A DNA stretch of 7,472 nucleotides, taken from Desulfobulbaceae bacterium (GTDB taxonomy: Bacteria; Desulfobacterota; Desulfobulbia; Desulfobulbales; Desulfocapsaceae). This document shows, piece by piece, positions 5,997 through 7,472 of this stretch. How positions within the stretch are numbered: the stretch's first letter is position 1; the number at the start of each line of letters is the position of its first letter. The stretch spans positions 1 through 7,472 of the forward strand of contig JAHEMX010000173.1 of the NCBI GenBank assembly GCA_024643445.1, given 5' to 3'. A model generated the notes under the pieces. It ran no database searches. It saw nothing but the letters and a program-made list of their open reading frames with translations, and was not told where the DNA came from. The translations under genes were made by a program, and so were the position numbers.

Positions 5997-6667
5997 CTTC
6001 CATCCATGTGGCTTCTAAGTTGATTGCGCTGTTCATGCAGGCATGCTGAAAGGAGGGTGTCGCTGTCTTCTTTCGTTATCGGGTTAAAGTACAGCGCCGT
6101 CTGGTAGCGTTCGTTTCTCACTTTTCGTGTTCTGACAACCTGAGCAAGGCAGGTGACCTGCTTTTCTATGCCGGGCAAATCAATTTTAACGGATATGGTG
6201 CTGTTGTCTTCAAGTTGTTTCGGAAAAATGCAGAGCACGCCGGTTGCGGACAGGTCTATAGTTGAGCCGGTAATTTCCCATGGTTCCTGCTCGTCATCAT
6301 CGTCCCGCTTTGAAAATGCGGTAATGGTGGTGGAGAGTTCTACTCTTGGTAGATCACGGGAACTGGCCGGATCGATGTGATCGGTGGCCCGCATCATGAT
6401 AGTGAAATCGTCATGGAATGTTTCAACGGCGGCCTTGAAAATGAGAGGGGAGTTCCCGGTGACTATTTCAATGATGTATGACCGGCTTACTTCCAGTTCT
6501 TCGGGGACCGGTTTTTTGGGCGGAAAAATGAGCCTGAACAAGGGGGCATCAGCTGCTTTAAAAACACAGTCCAGTTGCGCCGGCTCACCGCTGTTCAGCG
6601 TTATACGCAATTTCGCGGTATTGTTGTCATTGATCGAGCTGACTAGTCTGATGAGTGATGATGACAC
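5993..6667 (-). CDS. PilZ-domain protein with YcgR-like N-terminal region
   Basis: Predicted c-di-GMP effector, 224 residues. Residues 1-95 form a beta-rich domain of the kind found before PilZ in YcgR-like proteins (LFRLIFPP at 43-50). The PilZ domain follows: RDLPR at 104-108 gives the RxxxR ligand motif, and DLSATG at 138-143 gives DxSxxG, so both halves of the c-di-GMP site are intact. An acidic run (RDDDDEQE, 121-128) lies in the loop between them. The C-terminus carries a helix with CLHEQRNQLR (209-218). The start is GTG at 6667, 17 bases after the upstream PilZ stop, with a weak AGACGG site. It overlaps the downstream lipoprotein gene by 4 bases. No flagellar or cellulose gene is visible nearby, so the target process is unknown. 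Confidence 0.88.
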   Translation of the reverse strand: MSSSLIRLVSSINDNNTAKLRITLNSGEPAQLDCVFKAADAPLFRLIFPPKKPVPEELEVSRSYIIEIVTGNSPLIFKAAVETFHDDFTIMMRATDHIDPASSRDLPRVELSTTITAFSKRDDDDEQEPWEITGSTIDLSATGVLCIFPKQLEDNSTISVKIDLPGIEKQVTCLAQVVRTRKVRNERYQTALYFNPITKEDSDTLLSACLHEQRNQLRSHMDGR

Positions 6668-6684
6668 GATTTACCGTCTTAATA

Positions 6685-7083
6685 TTATATATTTTCAGAA
6701 CCACGAATACCGTGATCCAAACGGAGCATCCGGCGCTGTTCGACAAGGCAAAAGCCGATTATCTTGTTCCTTTCTTCTTCGGATATAATATCAAAACGAT
6801 AGGCGACTTTCCACTGATTATCGTTTGCCTGAAGCGTTCTTATGGGATGAGCCGCGACCTTGATCTGTTCCGGTGGATCCGTAGGCAATGATATTTCAAG
6901 ATGTACCTGATCTGCAGAGGGCGGTTTTTCAGACAACGAAACAAGGATGCCGCTTCCGGTCAGATCAATCGCCTTGCCGTTTAGGACCAGGCCGCCATTA
7001 TGTTTGCCGGACAGAATATTATTTACCGTGATGGTAATATCGGCATTTACATGGACACGGCAAAAGTCGCGATTTTGATTCAT
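6685..7083 (-). CDS. Single-domain PilZ protein
   Basis: Predicted c-di-GMP binding protein of 132 residues if started at ATG 7083. RDFCR (5-9) is the RxxxR motif near the N-terminus, as is usual in stand-alone PilZ proteins, and DLTGSG (40-45) is the second motif with Thr in the usual Ser position. The C-terminal helix carries CLVEQRRMLR (112-121), very similar to the same place in the downstream PilZ protein, so the two are probably paralogues. Another ATG at 7116 adds 11 residues (MLEIVVVEFSG) but has no ribosome binding site; a weak GGA precedes 7083, so the start is uncertain. It is the first gene of a three-gene operon, 17 bases before the next PilZ gene. Confidence 0.85.
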   Translation of the reverse strand: MNQNRDFCRVHVNADITITVNNILSGKHNGGLVLNGKAIDLTGSGILVSLSEKPPSADQVHLEISLPTDPPEQIKVAAHPIRTLQANDNQWKVAYRFDIISEEERNKIIGFCLVEQRRMLRLDHGIRGSENI

Positions 7084-7127
7084 ACCTGAAAATTCCACGA
7101 CGACAATCTCAAGCATTAATTGGCTGA

Positions 7128-7195
7128 GAAGATACCCGCTGTCCGGAATAAATGTCCTGTTGAAGTCAGCATCTTTAATAGTTTCGGGTATCTTC
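7128..7195. repeat. Inverted repeat upstream of the PilZ operon
   Basis: GAAGATACCCG (7128-7138) and CGGGTATCTTC (7185-7195) are perfect 11-base complements, 46 bases apart, in the leader region just before the first PilZ gene. An RNA hairpin with a long loop is possible; so is a pair of protein-binding half sites. I could not match it to a known riboswitch. Confidence 0.45.
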
Positions 7196-7472
7196 CCTGC
7201 CTACCGGATTTAGCTGTATCAACTGCAGGATTCTCTCTATCGCCTTCCTTTGCCAACGGGTCCGAGCTGGTGATCAGCTGATGACAAGGAGGCTGCTTAA
7301 TAAACACCGAATCCTTTGGGTTATACGCAAGATGCTTTACTATACACAACATTTATCATCAACGTTTTGAAATATCAATAAATATTGACTTGGAAACGAT
7401 TTAGAGAATAAATGTGTGATGATTTGTTGATGTTTTTGAGCTACCATTGACCCTCGCTTTCTGCCGAAAAAC
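7196..7472. other. Non-coding upstream region of the PilZ operon
   Basis: I find no credible gene in this stretch on either strand. It becomes AT-rich from about 7330 to 7440, as expected for a promoter region. On the minus strand, TTGATA (in the 7373-7386 area) followed 17 bases later by TAAATG is a weak promoter match. TCAATA-AA-TATTGA at 7375-7388 is an AT-rich inverted repeat overlapping it and could be an operator. Confidence 0.35.

Noticed and set aside
7121..7162. Plus-strand resemblance to a TPP riboswitch (CTGAGA followed by TACCCG and a GGAATAA stretch)
   Set aside because: The conserved GAACCTGA block and the partner GGGGTGC arm are absent, and no gene follows on the plus strand within the window.
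7117..7300. c-di-GMP (GEMM) riboswitch on the minus strand before the PilZ operon
   Set aside because: A few words such as GGCAAAGG and CCGGTAGGCAG look similar, but the GCAAACC and GACGCAAAGCC core elements are not present in the right order.
7116..7352. A 78-codon minus-strand ORF ending in a TAATG overlap with the upstream ATG of the PilZ gene
   Set aside because: It has no ribosome binding site, no recognisable domain or hydropathy pattern, and spans the inverted repeat and the likely promoter region. The overlap is probably chance, and the PilZ start is more likely at 7083.

Overview
The window looks like chromosomal DNA from a Gram-negative bacterium. Two predicted lipoproteins, a periplasmic solute-binding protein and strong Shine-Dalgarno sites support this. 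A Desulfobacterota (Deltaproteobacteria) relative would fit the combination of a DUF3750 lipoprotein, tandem PilZ proteins and a TTT transporter with an FCD-type GntR regulator, but that placement is inference and not shown by any marker gene here. No rRNA, tRNA, CRISPR array, insertion sequence or phage gene was seen.

Left part (1-3944): a tripartite tricarboxylate transporter (TTT) operon lies on the minus strand in the order tctB (2769-2344), tctA (2317-794), tctC (652 to the window edge, cut off). A GntR-family FCD regulator (3309-3944) is transcribed divergently. The 539-base gap between them carries a candidate tctB promoter (2904-2932, minus strand). A perfect 12-bp palindrome with a GTATAC core fills part of its -35/-10 spacer, and a second perfect 12-bp palindrome lies just upstream. 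The simplest model is that the FCD regulator senses a small carboxylate or related ligand and represses the transporter by covering this operator. tctA and tctC are separated by 141 bases able to fold into nested hairpins, which could set the ratio of binding protein to membrane subunits.

Middle part (3945-5459, plus strand): after a good intrinsic terminator come a possible 33-codon ORF, a DUF3750-family lipoprotein (4389-4928) and an 82-residue two-helix membrane protein (5211-5459). Promoter-like boxes lie upstream of each. Their functions are unknown.

Right part (5472-7472, minus strand): a compact three-gene unit runs PilZ protein, 17-base gap, second larger PilZ protein, 4-base overlap, small lipoprotein with a possible NTF2-like fold. 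The two PilZ proteins share a C-terminal helix motif and look like paralogues. This is probably a c-di-GMP-responsive module with an envelope component. Its upstream region (7117-7472) is apparently non-coding, AT-rich at the distal end, and has an 11-bp perfect inverted repeat close to the first gene.

Nothing here is clearly a new defence or mobile system. The most notable points are the operator architecture, the PilZ-PilZ-lipoprotein operon, and a possible catalytically dead papain-like reading of the DUF3750 protein.
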